This document shows, piece after piece, positions 62,088-64,000 of a stretch of DNA of 64,000 nt. The position numbers and the translations under genes are program-made. The stretch is from the NCBI GenBank assembly GCA_016234745.1, contig JACRAR010000030.1, positions 1-64,000 of the forward strand, given 5' to 3'. This stretch comes from Betaproteobacteria bacterium (GTDB lineage: Bacteria; Pseudomonadota; Gammaproteobacteria; Burkholderiales; Rhodocyclaceae). Below the pieces are notes generated by a model. That model did no database searches. It was not told the DNA's origin and saw only the letters and a program-made list of their open reading frames with translations. Each line of letters starts with the position of its first letter. Position 1 is the stretch's first letter.

Positions 62088-62669
62088 CTATTTCTTGCTG
62101 GCGAAAAATTGCAACAATGCGTCGATATCGGCTTTGGAAGCTTTTCCGAACAATTGTTCCCTCATCGGATGCTTGTTGGCACACTTGGCATCATTGACGC
62201 AGTCCAGATAAAGCCGCAGAGAAGTCGTCCACTGGCCGGCCAGACGCGGCGGCCCATCCTCAGCCGCTTTGGTGCCGTTATTGGCGTGGCACATCTTGCA
62301 ACTCTTGGCATAGAGTTTTTCTCCCTGCTTAGCCAGTTTGGCGTCGGTTGGTTGTGCTGCAGAAACCCACGGCTGCTTGGCGAAGAAGGCGGACATGGCG
62401 GAAATTTGCTCGTCGTTGTAGCCCTTGGCAATCCGTCCCATGATGGTGGAGGCGCGGCTGCCGTCACGGTAGTTCTTCATGGCGGTCTCAAGGTAGCCCT
62501 TGCCTTGACCGCCGATAATCGGCATGGTCTCGGCCGCACTCGCACCGTTGATCCCATGACAGCCTGCGCAAGTATTGCCCAGCATGCTGCCGGAAACCGC
62601 GCCGGCCTGCGTCGCCGCGGAAAAGCTTAATCCGATGGCGAGAGCCACCCCAGCGATTTGTAGTCTCAT
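62088..62669 (-). CDS. fccA: Flavocytochrome c sulfide dehydrogenase, dihaem cytochrome subunit
   Basis: A 193-aa exported cytochrome c with signal MRLQIAGVALAIGLSFSAATQAGA and two haem sites CAGCH and CKMCH. The ATG 62669 follows AGAGGAGATCGGTA; the frame continues upstream to 62765 without similarity. It takes electrons from the FccB FAD and passes them to the respiratory chain. Confidence 0.92.
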   Translation of the reverse strand: MRLQIAGVALAIGLSFSAATQAGAVSGSMLGNTCAGCHGINGASAAETMPIIGGQGKGYLETAMKNYRDGSRASTIMGRIAKGYNDEQISAMSAFFAKQPWVSAAQPTDAKLAKQGEKLYAKSCKMCHANNGTKAAEDGPPRLAGQWTTSLRLYLDCVNDAKCANKHPMREQLFGKASKADIDALLQFFASKK

Positions 62670-62728
62670 TACCGATCTCCTCTCTTCACATTGGAAAGTA
62701 ACCTCTGTATTGCTTGACTCGATGCTGC

Positions 62729-62974
62729 TCATGACTGCAATTTGCTGCGTGCTGCCGCTACCCAATCACTACCATTGATTGATCGTTTCCATAGCCGGCG
62801 CAGCGACCCGATGCACTGCGCAGAGTTCGGCACGAAATAATGCAGGGCAACCACGGGAAAGTGCTCGATGGGAAATTGCCGCTGAAGGCCCGGACCGGGG
62901 CGAGCGCTGCAACCATGCGGTTGCAGACACCTTTCGGATAGCGCGACGATGCAAATCTGGTCCGACTCGGACAT
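62729..62974 (-). CDS. Possible small protein, unknown
   Basis: An 81-aa frame starting MSESDQICIVALSERCLQPH with GGAGGAGAGGCCC directly upstream, a very good ribosome binding site. It contains four cysteines and no domain I recognise. Another reading frame overlaps it. Support is the start signal only. Confidence 0.35.
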   Translation of the reverse strand: MSESDQICIVALSERCLQPHGCSARPGPGLQRQFPIEHFPVVALHYFVPNSAQCIGSLRRLWKRSINGSDWVAAARSKLQS

Positions 62975-63087
62975 GGGCCTCTCCTCCTGCCGGCGCGTGG
63001 TTTGTTTTTTATTGCGCCGTAATTTACGTTACCACAAATGCTGCGCCATGCAGAAATTTTCACTTCTCTGCAGGCGATTCCGGGTAG

Positions 63088-63978
63088 CTATTTCATTGCA
63101 ATGCTCTCCAGCTTTGCTGCCTTAATGACCTGTCCGTCCAGGCCGGCATCCTTGGCTGATCCGCCGTAGGCCACACTCATCAACTGGGTGTAGTAGACCA
63201 CCGGCATGTTGAATTGGGTGCCCTGCTTCTTGTTGATTTCCGACTGGTACACCTCGACATTGGCCTGGCACAACTGGCAGGGCGTGACGATCATTTCGGC
63301 GCCGTGATCGTAGGCCGACTCGACGATGTCGCGAATCTGTTTCTGCGCCTTGTCCGGTTCCGAGAAAGCCAGCGCGCCGCCGCAGCAGGTCACCTTCTGA
63401 TCGTAGGGCACGGCTTCGGCGCCGACCATGTTGATCATGTTGTCGAGATAGACTGGATTTTCAAAAGACTCGCCCATCATGCCGAAAGGGCGGTTGGTCT
63501 GGCAGCCGACATAGCCGGCAATCTTGATGCCCTCAAGGGACTTGACCACGGGTGCTTTCATACTCTCCCAGCCGATGTCCTCGACCAATACTTCGATGAA
63601 GTGGCGCGGTTTGGCAGTGCCCTTGTAGTTGAGTCCGGCCTCGGCCAGGGCGAGGTTGACGTCGGTATGCAGTTGCGGCTGCTGGTGCAGGCGTTCGACA
63701 GTCTCGCGGTTTGCCAGCCAGCAGGCGGGGCAGACCGAGACCATGTCCTGTCCCGGCAGTTTCTCCTCGGTCAGCGCCAGGTTGCGTGCGCCAAGGGCCA
63801 GTCGCGGCAATTCGCCGCCTTCGCCGTAGGCGATGGATGCACCGCAGCAGTTCCAGTCGGGGATTTCGTTCAGCTTGATATCCAGCTTCTTGCACACGAC
63901 ATCGATCGAACGCAGGAAGTTGTCGGCCGAGTCGCCCTTCTGCGATGAACAGCCGGGGTAGAACGCGTATTCTTTCAT
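63088..63978 (-). CDS. hdrB: HdrB-like heterodisulfide reductase subunit (Qmo/Hdr-associated)
   Basis: A 296-aa protein with two CCG domains: CSSQKG...DWNCCGASIAY...CPAC, and GCQTN...VTCCGGALAF...CQLC, the pattern for the non-cubane clusters of HdrB. No membrane helix. In Thiobacillus-like sulfur oxidisers HdrB/C accompany QmoAB and connect AprBA with quinones; hdrC/qmo would lie to the right, outside the window. Start ATG 63978 is 22 bp from the window's right edge. Confidence 0.9.
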   Translation of the reverse strand: MKEYAFYPGCSSQKGDSADNFLRSIDVVCKKLDIKLNEIPDWNCCGASIAYGEGGELPRLALGARNLALTEEKLPGQDMVSVCPACWLANRETVERLHQQPQLHTDVNLALAEAGLNYKGTAKPRHFIEVLVEDIGWESMKAPVVKSLEGIKIAGYVGCQTNRPFGMMGESFENPVYLDNMINMVGAEAVPYDQKVTCCGGALAFSEPDKAQKQIRDIVESAYDHGAEMIVTPCQLCQANVEVYQSEINKKQGTQFNMPVVYYTQLMSVAYGGSAKDAGLDGQVIKAAKLESIAMK

Positions 63979-64000
63979 GCTGCCTCCGCCGGGCCGTCCC

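Overview
The window reads as a chromosomal segment of a chemolithoautotrophic, sulfur-oxidising betaproteobacterium, probably in the Sulfuritalea/Sulfuricella/Thiobacillus range. This rests on a reverse-type dsr operon, sat-aprBA, a flavocytochrome c sulfide dehydrogenase, an HdrB-like subunit at the right edge and a form II RuBisCO Calvin cluster. The genus is inferred from gene content. No rRNA or tRNA gene and no CRISPR array was seen.

Region 1 (1-3,660) is a mobile, cassette-like segment on the minus strand. Three small-gene cassettes (a zinc-ribbon protein, a coiled-coil protein and a DUF2806-like protein) are each followed by an attC-like site, with no integrase gene visible. Two of the attC sites carry remnants of group IIC (attC-type) introns. 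One remnant keeps the 5' part plus the reverse-transcriptase C-terminus; the other keeps both ends but has no ORF. Region 2 (3,685-15,511) is housekeeping: an addB-addA recombination helicase/nuclease pair coupled to a 155-aa conserved protein, a 36-aa membrane peptide, rmuC, a succinate-semialdehyde dehydrogenase and Fur-controlled feoAB.

Region 3 (15,650-24,540) is accessory: small unknown proteins, a PaaK-type CoA ligase followed by a B12-type radical SAM protein, a two-domain sulfurtransferase, a SenB-like (TIGR04348) glycosyltransferase followed by a methyltransferase, and a YeeE/YedE transporter. Region 4 (24,900-34,970) combines sulfur trafficking (a TusE-like DsrC homologue, a CbiX-like chelatase, a rhodanese, TusA, DsrE2, a FadL-type porin and a LysR regulator) with carbon fixation (cbbR divergent from cbbM-fbp-cbbP and a DUF4202 gene).

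Region 5 (35,000-38,520, minus strand) is the most unusual part. A compact operon joins a small conserved protein, a Cas6/Cmx6-like RNA-processing fold, a tandem TusA-TusA fusion, two DsrC homologues with abnormal cysteine patterns, a 204-aa unknown and a TauD-type dioxygenase. It is divergent from the classical operon dsrABEFHCMKLJOPN plus an SUMT gene (38,705-51,579). Together with the true DsrC at 42,210 and the TusE-like gene at 24,906, the window holds four DsrC-family genes covering all four combinations of the two conserved C-terminal cysteines.

Region 6 (51,580-64,000) holds an ABM-like protein, a NarX/NarL-type two-component pair with a cysteine-rich sensor, sat-aprBA, a terminator immediately followed by a YkgJ-type cysteine-cluster protein, a second YeeE/YedE transporter, a monohaem cytochrome, fccB-fccA and hdrB. 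The inferred flow is: sulfide and imported sulfur pass through Fcc, rhodanese, TusA, DsrE and DsrC carriers to rDsrAB. Sulfite is then oxidised by AprBA with Qmo/Hdr-type electron transfer, Sat yields ATP and sulfate, and the electrons support CO2 fixation by CbbM.
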